From positions 6,433,941-6,497,940 of the forward strand of contig OY754339.1 in NCBI GenBank assembly GCA_963573305.1: 64,000 bases of DNA. Direction: 5' to 3'. Each line of letters starts with the position of its first letter. Positions within the stretch are counted from its first letter, which is position 1. The position numbers and the translations under genes are program-made. This stretch comes from Pyrrhosoma nymphula. Its lineage: Eukaryota > Arthropoda > Insecta > Odonata > Coenagrionidae. The notes beneath the pieces are model-generated. The model was not told where the DNA came from. It made no database searches and saw nothing but the letters and a program-made list of their open reading frames with translations. Of this stretch, positions 48,951 through 59,842 are shown in pieces.

Positions 48951-50183
48951 GATCTGCACTTTTTAATCAAATAACAAGTAACTGTTCTCCAACTCGAAGA
49001 ATGTTCGACTTACGGCAACCATGCGAGAAGGAAATACCAAACACGATTTACAGTCCACCGCTTGCCTGCTTATAACGGTTCTCGTTGAGACTTGGGAAAG
49101 TTTTATTTCTGGCAGCGTTCCCTCGTTAGGGATGTCTCCGCATAATTTCAGCTTTGGATTGGTAATATCAACCGCGGGCTTTCATAATTAGCTTACCGTT
49201 CGTATCACTGGAGTTGTGATTGGGTTGGGTTGCATGGTCTGATGTCCGGGATGTAAAGCGTTATTTGTGGCGGTGATTGAAGTATCCTTGAGTTTTATTT
49301 TTTTTAAAGCTGATTCGATCGTGTTCAATTTGTTTTGCCGACCTCTCGGAATCTCGGACCTCATCTTTCAAATCTGATGGAATGTAAAACACGGTGTCCT
49401 TTTGTGGGATAAGGTTCGGTATTAATCGTTTCCGGGCGATAAGAGTTGGCGGAAACGGTGACATACTCACAGAAGAGAAGGTTTCCCAGTGTCCTTGGGA
49501 GCGTGAGTAGCGAGGCCTGCCTCTTCCATTCCCCCTTTATATGTGATTTCCTCGGTCCACCCCTGCCTCAAGCCTCTAGCCATTGTGTTCCCCTTAATTT
49601 ATATTCCTACCTTTTCCTGCCGTGGGGTCTCGACGTAATGCACCCTCCTCTCTCCTCAAGCCTCCTCCAAAGCTTTCGGTGTGGGTCTACTCATGACCAT
49701 GCGAGAAGCACCTCTTACGAAAGAACGCAGCCGGTGTTGCATGCTCAACACTTTCAATACAATGTATTTATTCAACGGAGAATTTGGATTTTCGTCTTCT
49801 GAGTTGATTTTTCTTCTTAAATATTCAAAATTCCATCATTTACGCGTTTATCTCCGTAGAATTTCTTTTCAAAAAACTACTCTGATATTCTTTACAGTCG
49901 TCGATGTTTTGGTCTGCGATTCACGTTTTGATTTATGAATGAATTTTTCTGACGGAGCGTACAATAAAAGGGTATTTCGCTACAGGCCAGGCAACCGACC
50001 TGGAAATCGTTCTTGACGATGGCACAACCTAAGCCGAGTTGTTTTTAAATAAAAAAATGTATTTCTAATTCGATATATTTATATGCTGAGGCTACTTTCT
50101 GGTTATCGTTTGAATGGTTCAAGGAGTAGAATAACGCGTAAGCATTCTCAGCGTGAATACGTCGTTGCGAAAGGAAAGCCTTA

Positions 50184-50387
50184 AGCCGTGTTTACACGAT
50201 GCATTTACCCGCGCGGGTAGATGCGTGAACACAATCACCATCAAAATTTCACCGTGTAAACACTCCAAATTGCGCAAATGCGTGAATGCGTGGACATAAA
50301 ATAGCCCCTGTTCTAATTTGGTGAATGTGTTCACGCATCTGTCCAGCCACGTACTTGCGCGGGTAAATGCATCGTGTAAACACGGCT
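50184..50387. mobile_element. PIF/Harbinger-like MITE, 204 bp, TTA target duplication
   Basis: Perfect 31-bp terminal inverted repeats begin agccgtgtttacacgatgca at the left and recur in complement at the right. TTA flanks both ends (50181-50183 and 50388-50390). The inside contains further inverted copies of atgcgtgaacac. There is no coding capacity. Perfect TIRs suggest fairly recent insertion. Confidence 0.85.
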
Positions 50388-53300
50388 TTATATCCTTTAA
50401 TGCAGAACAGAACAGATGAATAACATTGAGAAGCAATGAAAGGTGGTTACAACCTTACTACACAACTTATGACTTATTTTCTCAACTATGTTCATTCACT
50501 CTGTGAGAAGTACTTGATAAATAATTCATTTATTCCAAATAACACTGTCATGCCTAGTAGGAGGCGCAATCATGGATATTTCTTGGGTTTTGTCACTACT
50601 GATATACAAAACACGAACTTTCATTATTGCGAACTGTTTTGAGACCCGGCTTGTGTGACTCGCTCTTAAAATGTGAGAACAATGGTTTTAAAGAACGGGA
50701 GTAGTTTGAAGAACGTTGAGCGCATTTGCCTTATTCATTGAAGCTGTAACAAAATTACAATAGCGCGAGCGAACACTCCCTGTCACGATCCGTAATCACA
50801 CCCATGATATGTCATGCCTGAATATGAGTCATTTGAACATTTTCGTGGCCGTAACGTCGAAATTCCTTGTCCATTATCACTCACTCAATTAATGAACCCG
50901 AAGGTTCGTTTGGATAGTTGAGGGTAGAGCTCACCCCAGACTAAGCCACGGGCGTGTGAATTTCACACATTCAGGGTAGGGGGGGCCAGTTCCTTTCCCT
51001 GGGCCACCTCGCCCTCCGAGGAATTTTTTGGTTCATTATCGAGACTCGAAAATTCCGAAGCCTAACTGAATAGGGCTCCAAGATAGAAGTAGGTCCAGTG
51101 CTTATGCTAAGGATCCGACCACATTTTTTCGTATTTTTTTATTCTTAATGTAATGTTCCCGTCGCGTCATTCCTCTTCTCCGGGAGCATGTTTCTTTCTC
51201 AGTCGAATGGGGGCGTCTGCTTCGTCATCCTCCATCATATAGTACGTATAATCTCCTCCTTTCCCACTCCGTCTCCGAACCAGTTCTGCGCAAGATCCCG
51301 GGGGGGGGAAACGGAATGCTTTACCGTTAAATCCTTGCAAGTCGACCACGGCTCACGCACGTGTAACAGTGTGTGAGGAGAGAGAGAGAGAGAGGCGAGT
51401 CTGTCGCTCGTATGTGAATGCGATGAGGGAAAGTAAGGTCCTTGTAGTACCACGCTTGTGCCTTTCTCTTTCGTTTCCCAGACGCCGCTTCATATTCCCC
51501 ACTCCTTCATTTTTTAAAATTTAATGGTTAGGTCGTTATGCATTTCGCACGAAAGTTTGCCCGTCGACGACCCTTCCCCCCCGGGATTTTCTACGCTGGA
51601 ATTTTATTTAAATAACCTATTTTTCTAAACTACAAAAGCAGTTTCTTAAAATTAGTTGACCCTTTAAGTTGAAAAAAAAAAGAAAAATTCTAGTGCCTCC
51701 CTATCTTATCTCGTCATGATGTTGTCTACGGAATGCATTCTTCGTAAAAAAAAAAACGTGTTGGCTTTAGTTTGCGTGCCAATGGAATAGCATAAACTCT
51801 AAAATTCCGATTTTGAATTTGATAATACGATAAGATATGACGAGGTGTAAGTGTACCATTCCAAAGTGATGAACGTATGTTGTTCTGTGGGAAACAAAAT
51901 TTAGTTCTACCTTGAGTTATGTGGAGAGAATAGGAGATTTCCATTTCTTAGGCACAGATGATAATTTCTCGGTTTCACGTATTTGGATGCATACTTTGAT
52001 GTTTTCCCGTACGAGAAACATTCCTCTCCTTTGAATAGTCTTAAAATGTTGGGTCGTTTTGTGACAACGATTATTTACACTGTATTGAAACTAAACGCAC
52101 GGCGTGAAACCTCAATGTCAGTGTCATATCCATGCCTGGCAATCTCAGCGTCGACTCTTGATTTTTCTTCTGGTGTTTAATTTAGGTTTACTGAGAGTGT
52201 GAAAAATTCTCACACGGCTATTCTGGCGATCAATAGTTATTTTCTGTTTGTAATCAGTTTCATCGACTCCATTTAATGATTTCTATGAGTGATTATGGTT
52301 TGTCGCCGCGGTGTCAAGGAGTGGGCTTCCAAGGTTTCCGACGTGAATCTTCATTTCGCTAATACCTTTAAACTGGATCTACTCACTGCGCCCATACCTT
52401 AATTTTCCATCGAATGTCTCATTTGACAAATAAGCATTTCATCATAATTCCCCGTGTGATAATTCCCTCCTCGTTGTGGGTGAGAACTAAGAATTTGATT
52501 TTCGGGATAGTTTTCATATTTTGTCGCACGACGAAAGTGTTGGGAAACCCGATCAGAAAAGCCCGTTGGGTGTATCGAATGGACCCGCTTTTCGCGAGTC
52601 AACGCGAAAACTTGCTCGGCCCGAGAGTTTTCTCCGCTGCGTTCTTTCCTTCGCCTTATCCCACACACACACACACATATGCACGAAAAAAATAAAGTAA
52701 AAGCGATTTTCTCGAGGAGCGCTAACTTGTTTCGGTGTTTTGTTTCCCCCCCGTCTCCGCCCCTCCCCCCCCCCCTATCACTCCCCAACTGCCCCCAATA
52801 TTACTTTCTTCCCCTCCGCTAGTCTCTTCACCTTCTAAGGAGGAGGAGGGCGGAGGGATCAGTCGCCTTGGTTACTGGTCGCGGGAGGAACAGGGGGAGT
52901 GATTGGGAGACGGTTGACATTTGGGATCTTGCCGACTCCCTGAGCTCCCCCCCCCCCCTCCCCCGGGCGCCCCTTTCCAGCCTGAAGGATGGAAGTAGTC
53001 GGGGTCGGCAGGGAATCCGCAAGCCACGAATGTCAGTGGGGCACTCTGCTTATTTAGGGTGTCTACACAAAATATCCCATCAATGTGACTGCTGTTCACA
53101 CTGATGATAAACCTGTAACTCATCAGCTTACACAGTTCAACACTGCTACACACAACATACCGATGCTACAAAACTAGAACATAATGATGTACATACTTTA
53201 AAAAAATAATTTAGCAAATTAATATCAAGTACTATACTGTTAGAGCGTAAGTGCCTGCGGCTATAAGAGATAGTGAGATTCATCCGTTAAACCTACCTTA

Positions 53301-54158
53301 ACCGTTAGATCACATGCAATAATAAAATATTATAGGTACTGTTTTATGCTCGATTGAAGCTGTTAAGGTAATTTATATACACCCTGTACTCAGGTTTTTG
53401 GAAGAAAGAAGAAATATGATTAGTGAAAATTAGACTGATGACTTTGGGAAAAGTTTCGCCAACACTGTAAGTATTCTGGAGCGTAGCCGCGCACGGTAAA
53501 AAGCATTGCGGAAGGAAGATGAGCACACGCTGGAAGCCTTCGAGGGGTGGTTTGGGAAAAGGATGGAAAGAGTATGCTGGATTGAAATGAGGACGTGTTA
53601 GATATAGTTGGTTGTTGGAGAAGTTTGGAGGAGGCAGCATAATTGGATGGAGGACTTATTTACGGGTGACCATGTGTTGAGCTGAGAGATGGAGTGGAGG
53701 ATGTTGGCATTGGAGTTTGAGGAGGAGAAGGGTAAAAAGAAATTTCGTACGGTATGAAGGGAGGCCAAAGATACAAAGAGTTTAAAAAGGGATTTAATAT
53801 TAGAAATAAAATTAAGATTATTTTATGGAAACGTAGGAAAAAAACCCTACGCTTTCGGGGAAGTTTAAGGCAGGACTTTTCACGGATACTTATTTCGTAA
53901 AATACATTTGATGATCGGTAGATGCACTAGGGAGCTGATCGGGAGAATTCACGGTCAGCTGTTGGGGTTGGAGAAGAACGTATGCCGGGCAGTGTCCTCG
54001 AAACAATGCAAACAGCCCTCCTCCGCTCTTTTTATTCGCCCTTCCGTGCGAAAACCCCCAGAATGCGGGACGAATGGCGAATTGTACTCCCAGCTGCCAC
54101 GTTTGAATCACCCCAAAGGCTGGAGTCACTACGGAGATGTGTTTGAGTGAAATTGATT

Positions 54159-54327
54159 ATAATATAGAATTTAGAAGATGCAATTTTCCACAGGTAAACA
54201 TTTATTCGACCCGGGTTTCTATGCACTGCATTATCATCATCAGGTGATGATGATGCAGTGCATCGAAACCCGGGTCGAATTAAAATATTAATCTGTGGAA
54301 AATTGCATCTTCTAAATTCTATATTAT
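54159..54327. mobile_element. 169-bp near-perfect palindrome with paired hammerhead-like motifs
   Basis: Arms run from ataatatagaatttagaaga to its complement ending attctatattat, centred near 54243. The sense motif 54244-54277 reads GTGATGA, T, GATGC-AGT-GCATC stem, GAA and the palindrome ACCCGGGT followed by C. The antisense motif 54208-54243 has CTGATGA, GAAA and the same ACCCGGGT. Both arms carry tgtggaaaattgcatcttct-type outer sequence, close to the 38.1 kb element. Confidence 0.8.
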
Positions 54328-57174
54328 GTTTCCACGCCTGATACCTCCCCTTTTTTTAAATTGATTAGTTTCCTTCGGGATGCAGTTGATCGAAAACTCA
54401 TTTCCAAGTTTTGTCGAAGAAAGTAAAGTCGCATTCTTTCAGATTTTAACTCGCATGTGGAAGGATTCTTCGGGTATGAGCACGTATCGTCGTGATAATA
54501 CAACCTTTATCAGGTAAATATTTGTAGCCATTGATTAATGTACTATGTGTCGTAATTATTCTCGATAGTCAGGCATCCTTTTGCAGAACAGAATTTTAGG
54601 AAATATTTGAAACCAAAGATGCTTGATTGTCGAATCACTATAATGTTTGTGTACCCCTACGTCTTGTTAACATTTTTGCTGATCCTGTTTTCTCGTTTCC
54701 ATCAATTTCGAAATTTATCCAGGAATTTGCAGTCGATTCCTGATGCTAACATTTATCATCAATATGTTGCGTATAAGTCACGCTAAATACTGGGGTGAGC
54801 AGTACTGTTATTATCCTTGACGTGGGCTATTTGTGGTATTAAACACCTTTCATATATTCTGCGTGTTACTTATGTATTAATAAAAATTTCCTGGTAAAAC
54901 AAGAAATAAAAGGATATTTTCATCAGTGAAATGATGATAAGTTTTTATATATAAATTTAGTTTCCGTGCTAAAGAATTGTATCCGTGGGTACTCCGTGAA
55001 ATCGGCCTGCAGTAATGTATAGTTCTTCAGGATTTATATCCCCGATACTTATTGTAAATTGCACTTGGGAATGACAGTTTCACAGGTTCATTTTTGTCAT
55101 TTATCTACTAAGTGTCAATTTTTATTCGTTAGAAAATGATTCATTTTAAAGTTTCAATGACGATCCGAACAGGTTACGTTTCTCAATCCGTAATATTTCA
55201 TGTGGGAGAAAATCAAAACTCTTTCGTCAGAAACTTATTTCGATTACCGGAAGCGGTTTTCTCCCTCGTTAAACAACATGCCCCGCCGTCGACGTCTAGA
55301 GGCGCTGCAGAAGGAAAATACGGAAGCGTGTGGGTTGTGTGTACGAAAACGGAAAAGCGAAAATCCGTCATTTCCGACAACAACTCCACGTGACTAAGCT
55401 CAAGTGGAAAGTTTCTGAAGCGCAGAATCGTTTCAAAACGTAGGTTTCCCTCCAAAAAAGTGCTGTCAGCAGATTTCTAACCTGATCAACCGAAGCGAAG
55501 TAATTTTTTTTCTCGTGAAGAATGAGAGAATTTGATGTCATTTCTTTTTTCAAAAATGTCTCCATGCCAGAGTCAAAAATCATGAGATGAATAAAGAAAT
55601 TCAGCCTTTCTTCCCGGCATAAATATCGCCGCAGTGATGCACCTGTTTCATCACAGTATTATGATGGTTTCGTGTTGCAGTTGAACTGTATATTATCAGT
55701 ATTGCAAGGTTGCCCTTGACGAAAGGCAAAAGTTGTGCCTCACAAAGGATTGGTTGATATTGAATTTCATTCCAATTAGATGCTTACGAGACATTCGTAA
55801 ATAGGCAACTTGAAATAATGTTATCAGTTTTCAATGCTCAAATTTTTATGCGTAATAAGTATATTCCTTCTTTTGCGTTTATAAAACTCGTTGATGGTAA
55901 TCCATATACGATTGGAACAGAAATATAATGAAAGAGAAAGTATTTATTCATTGATTTTGGTGTGCTGGAACAAGCTAAGAAGAATGAGACACTCTTCTAT
56001 GTTACTATTTCATGAACCAATTGATGCTCTCGCTAAGTTCTTTGGCAGGAAAGTCGGGATTGCAGCGGAGATAGCGAAATATTTTGCACATTTTCCCTGG
56101 ATTTTATGTCCACCATTAATGATTGTGATGGAAGCAAAATGCTGAAAATGCGTGGTGGAAATGACGAGGAAGTATTGCGTAAGCACTGGGCTATGTTTGT
56201 GAAATTTCATCGATTGATGTCCGGTATAATGCTGTCGGTCGAGGCATAATTTAATTTTTATTTAAGAGAATCTCTCTACCGTTCACACGCGCCGCAGTTC
56301 TGGCTTTCCTTTACTTTCACCTTCATTGCAAAACCGCTCTCCTATTTTCGAGTTCACGTTTCTAACGGGCTCCAATCGGATCGATTTCCTCGCAACTTGG
56401 CTGGGAGCGTGAGTCCGCGTAAGCTGGGGGGTAGAGGGGCGGGGGGGGGGGGATGAGGGACGAAATTTTTTAGAGTGATGACATTCACAAATTGAATCAA
56501 CGAAAGAGATTTGACGAGCTGATTTTATCGAAATTTTTACGTTTCCTTGAAAAATTATTTCGTTCTAAAATTTTATTTCTCCCCTCGTACGTGGAGGAGA
56601 GCAGAAATGACAGTCTGTTTGATTGATATCGAAATAGTTTTTGTGTTGCTGTTTTAATGTTATCAATAAACCCCAGGATGACATCATTTTTCATACAGGC
56701 GGACAAAAGGTTAAGTTAAAGGTAATGCGAGATTTACTTTTCCAAGGATTGAGAGTAAGGGTTGCAGAGCACTGTGTTAAAGTTTCACTTTGTTAGCCAA
56801 ACTTCCCTTGGGCCTCTTCGCAAAATAGAATGCATTGCGCAGCTCGCATACGTTTCTGTTTGCCATCACCATCGAGTATATTGGTGCGAGGTCATCGTCC
56901 TCAGCAAGGGTTTCGCAAGAAATCCTCGCGTACTTTGATGCACTTGGAAGATCCTTGGACCGAGAGCATGGGATTGGACTAGAGCTTTTAGATGCTCCGG
57001 GGAAGGTTTAGAAAAATTTGAGAAAGAGTAGAAAGATTTGAGGATCACATGCGTGGTAGCTCACGATTAAACGGGGAAACCAAAAGACGTTGTATTCCAC
57101 AAAGTTTCCCGCAACAAGTGAATCTTCAAACTTCAGTCATGTTTAATTATCGACAACGTAGTGACTTGAACGCG

Positions 57175-57460
57175 TGACTTTCTGATTCCAAACAAAGAGA
57201 AGTTATCAATGAAAGTGTTTCCAATATAACACGAGTGACATTCGGCGTCCCACAAGGTGGCGTCATCGGCCCATTCTTATTCATTATTTATATAATCGAT
57301 ATTAACTGCCGAATCGCCGGTAAAAAATGGCTGTTTTCTTGCGATGCGGTTACCTACCGAGTAATTATCACAAAATCGGACTCGGGAGTCGCCCATAAAG
57401 ATTGAATTTCCGAAGGGAGCGAATTGCTAGAGGAAGCTGCGCTTTTGTAAAAACATGCTC
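57175..57460 (+). pseudogene. Reverse transcriptase remnant (non-LTR), decayed
   Basis: One frame reads SDSKQREVINESVSNITRVT, then FGVPQGGVIGPFLFIIYIID. This is the 'GVPQGSVLGPLLFxxYxND' RT block with conservative changes. About 25 residues later FSCDAVTYR replaces the catalytic 'F-A-D-D-x-x' box, so the metal-binding aspartates are damaged. A TGA lies just upstream in frame (57171-57173). The copy lies about 340 bp upstream of Gasp exon 2 and is inactive. Confidence 0.7.
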
Positions 57461-57803
57461 AAAACGACAAAAAGTGTCACTCAGCTATTGGCGGGACTGG
57501 CTTGCTATCCATATAGTTAGTCTTCCTGGGTGTCTTTTTTTAAATTGTCTAATGTGACCGCTATTGAATGGCATGTTCATATACCATATTGGAACAAGAG
57601 CCTGCCATTCAATTGCGTTTGTACGTAGAAACTAATGGGGCCACGATCACTGTTGTGAGAAATGAACATGTTAATGATGAAGAACATATGGTGTTATTTA
57701 TTATGAATATTTCCGTGAAATTCATTAATTCTCTTTTATATTTGTTTTGAATTTTAACGTCGAAATTAGACACTAATTTTTGCATTTTTTTTTATCGTTT
57801 CAG

Positions 57804-58013
57804 CTCTCGCACAAGAGAACTTCAAGTGCCCAGACGATTATGGATTCTACCCCCATTCGTCATCCTGTGACAAATACTGGAAGTGTGATGGCGGTGCGGC
57901 CGATCTGAAAACTTGCGGCAATGGTCTCGCCTTCGATTCATCAGATCCGAAATACCTGACGGAGAACTGCGATTACCTTCACAACGTCGACTGCGGCGAC
58001 CGAAAGAATATCG
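57804..58013 (+). CDS. Gasp: Gasp exon 2: end of signal peptide and chitin-binding domain 1
   Basis: The exon starts after cgtttcag and ends at ATCG|GTGAGA; it spans 210 nt and is phase 1 on both sides. It encodes residues 17-86. Residues 17-19 (ALA) complete the signal peptide. Residues 23-83 form a CBM14/peritrophin-A domain with cysteines at 25, 38, 44, 54, 72 and 80, which pair as three disulfides in the family. The aromatic residues expected on the chitin-facing surface are present (Y29, F31, Y32, Y41, W42). The end of the domain, ENCDYLHNVDCGDR, is characteristic of Gasp among the obstructor family. Reading in frame with exons 1 and 3 needs no correction. Confidence 0.9.
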
Positions 58014-58793
58014 GTGAGAGATATTACCATTTATCGTTCTCTTGGGAATGCAATCTTAATATAGGCAGTGATTGAGCGGGGATTTCGTTAGGTAATACCG
58101 TGGCTAGTGCCGGTATGCTCAAAATTTGTCAAACAGAATGAACACTCATTGTGTCCAAAGTATGGGTTTAACCCCGTGGACTGTAGCGCTAAGCGCTCGC
58201 TTTGGACGGCTTCGTTGCATTGTATGTCCGGTAGTCTTGCTCACCTTGTTCCTTTAAAGCCCACAAAAATCCACTAGGGACGAGGAAGCCTCGGTAGCTT
58301 AACTGACTAAAGCACTCGGCGCTATATCGAGGGATTCGGGGTCGAGTCTCTGCCAAAGGCGGATGATTTTTCCTCTGTGGAATTTCGTCTAAGAATAGTG
58401 CCATGAAGACGATTCGTGGGTAATTTTTATGGTTTCAATGCCTAGGACATTAATCTAAGGTCAAATATGTCCAATTAAATATAATTACTTCGAGTGTGAT
58501 ATATAATTGCCAGGTAAAGACTCATGGAAACTTTCCTGGCTAACGATCGGAGCCCAGCTAAGTATTTTTTGCCACGTATGTTATCCTTTTGTAAATGCCT
58601 CCCGCAGAAGTTTTTGAAGAAAACCTTCTTCTAACTTTGACCTAGACCCTTTGAATCATTTGAAGCATTCAGCTAATCCAGTAGATAAAGCAAAAATTGA
58701 CTGATCTGGGGGACATGGATTTTGATCCGGTCTCAGCTGTAATTACTCAAAAAGCCAATTTCTTGATTAACTATTTTTTTCCCCGTATTTCAG
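58014..58793 (+). other. Gasp intron 2, 780 bp, phase 1
   Basis: Bounded by GTGAGA and ttccccgtatttcag. It carries a SINE insertion at 58283-58405. Nothing else is recognised. Confidence 0.85.
58283..58405 (+). repeat. tRNA-derived SINE in Gasp intron 2
   Basis: An A-box-like tagcttaactgacta and a B-box-like ggggtcgagtctc are followed by a non-tRNA tail aaaggcggatgatttttcct and ctgtggaatttcg. The antisense copy at 20755-20835 shares both head and tail. The tRNA-like part does not close an acceptor stem, so it is not called a tRNA gene. Confidence 0.75.
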
Positions 58794-58982
58794 AACCTGC
58801 CGTTGGCACAGCTCACTGCCCTCGTCTCTATGGAATCTTCGCTGATGACAAGAAATGCGACACCTTCTGGAACTGCTGGGATGGTGAGGCTAGCCGTTAT
58901 CAGTGTTCCCCTGGACTTGCTTACGACAGAGAATCACGTGTTTGCATGTGGGCTGACCAAGTTCCCGAGTGCCGAAATGATG
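58794..58982 (+). CDS. Gasp: Gasp exon 3: chitin-binding domain 2
   Basis: The exon spans 189 nt, phase 1 to phase 1, between tatttcag and GATG|GTGAGT. It encodes residues 87 (split Glu) to 149 plus one base. The CBM14 domain spans residues 94-146, with cysteines at 95, 108, 114, 124, 137 and 146. Its core, LYGIFADDKKCDTFWNCWDG, carries the aromatic cluster (Y99, F102, F111, W112, W115) expected for chitin contact. It ends CMWADQVPEC, a signature of Gasp/CPAP3-C. Reading past the donor gives DGEFSRRMAQSC and a stop, so retention of intron 3 would truncate the protein before domain 3. Confidence 0.9.
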
Positions 58983-59631
58983 GTGAGTTCAGTAGAAGGA
59001 TGGCACAGAGCTGTTAATACGTTATATCACCTTCCTGTCGTTCTCTGTATTTTGACCAAGATTTGATGCAATACTGTATAATTTACTTTTTCAGGTGAGC
59101 CATGAAAATTACATAAATCTTAAGTTTATATAAGGCACATACACTATGGATCTAAGCATAGAATTGCTGAGACAATCATTTCAACCTTAAGTATTACAAA
59201 ATCATACCTTTGTACCTAACAATCAGTAAAAATTTAATTTGCAATTCTCTGTCATACTAATGATGATATGATGCTTAAGTTCTTGTCAATATTGAATAAA
59301 CACCTCAGCATGATTTTTGAGATTTTCAAGTGAATGATTTTGTTTTGAGAATATTTGGAATAAGTTAGTCTCTTCATATGACACTTGAAATCATTTTAGA
59401 GTTATGTGAGACTAAAAATACATTTTTTGGCATTATATAAATTTTCAATGTTTCTACAAGTAGCAGTGGAGTTTAAAATATGTACATTCTGTATTGTGTT
59501 CAGAATATGTTCTTTCTGCAAGTTTCACATTTTAGCCAATACAAATATTATGTAAGAGGTTACATCACACTGCCTGGGTTTTTGGAACTCTGCATCTCGT
59601 CACTCAACCCCGTGTTGCAATTTTTTCACAG
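58983..59631 (+). other. Gasp intron 3, 649 bp, phase 1
   Basis: GTGAGT donor and ttttttcacag acceptor. AT-rich, with no repeats or RNA genes recognised. Confidence 0.85.
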
Positions 59632-59842
59632 AGGTTGCTGGAGGTTTCGCCTGCCCCGCTCCAGGTGAAATTGCCAACAGTGGAACTTTCTCTCGTCATG
59701 CTCATCCTGAAGACTGCCGCAAGTACTACATTTGTCTGGAGGGAGTTGCTCGTGAGTATGGTTGCCCCATCGGCACTGTCTTCAAGATTGGTGATGCTGA
59801 AGGCACAGGAAACTGTGAAGATCCCGAGGATGTCCCAGGATG
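59632..59842 (+). CDS. Gasp: Gasp exon 4: chitin-binding domain 3
   Basis: The exon spans 211 nt. It starts in phase 1 and ends in phase 2 after TG, the first two bases of codon 220. It encodes residues 150 (split Glu) to 219. The CBM14 domain covers residues 155-220, with cysteines at 157, 178, 184, 194 and 211; the sixth is the split codon 220, completed by either exon 5a or 5b. Motifs include SRHAHPEDCRKYYICLEG and CPIGTVFKIGD, and it ends CEDPEDVPG. A second perfect donor hexamer, GTGAGT, lies inside the exon at 59752-59757 (codons for Arg-Glu-Tyr). Its use would shift the frame. Confidence 0.9.

Larger units (their letters stand above)
25734..57803 (+). other. Gasp intron 1, 32,070 bp, phase 1
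   Basis: The donor GTACGTAC and the acceptor tttatcgtttcag fit the consensus. The intron splits the signal peptide exon from all chitin-binding domains. It contains no credible nested gene on either strand. It holds repeats and MITEs listed separately, plus GC-rich islets around 36500-36790, 41630-42060, 43060-43330, 44040-44350, 47470-47900 and 52540-53040 that contrast with its AT-rich bulk. Stretches between listed repeats (26410-31650, 31860-34195, 38220-41530, 45910-48640, 50390-54155, 54330-57170) hold nothing else I recognise. Confidence 0.8.

Noticed and set aside
53890..54150. Overlapping frames of about 80 aa on both strands just left of the 54.2 kb palindrome
   Set aside because: They could be a transposon remnant, but I recognise no motif and there is nothing to choose between strands.
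58283..58360. Functional tRNA gene in intron 2
   Set aside because: A- and B-box-like elements are present, but no seven-base acceptor stem or clean anticodon arm can be drawn. A second copy with a shared non-tRNA tail shows it is a SINE.
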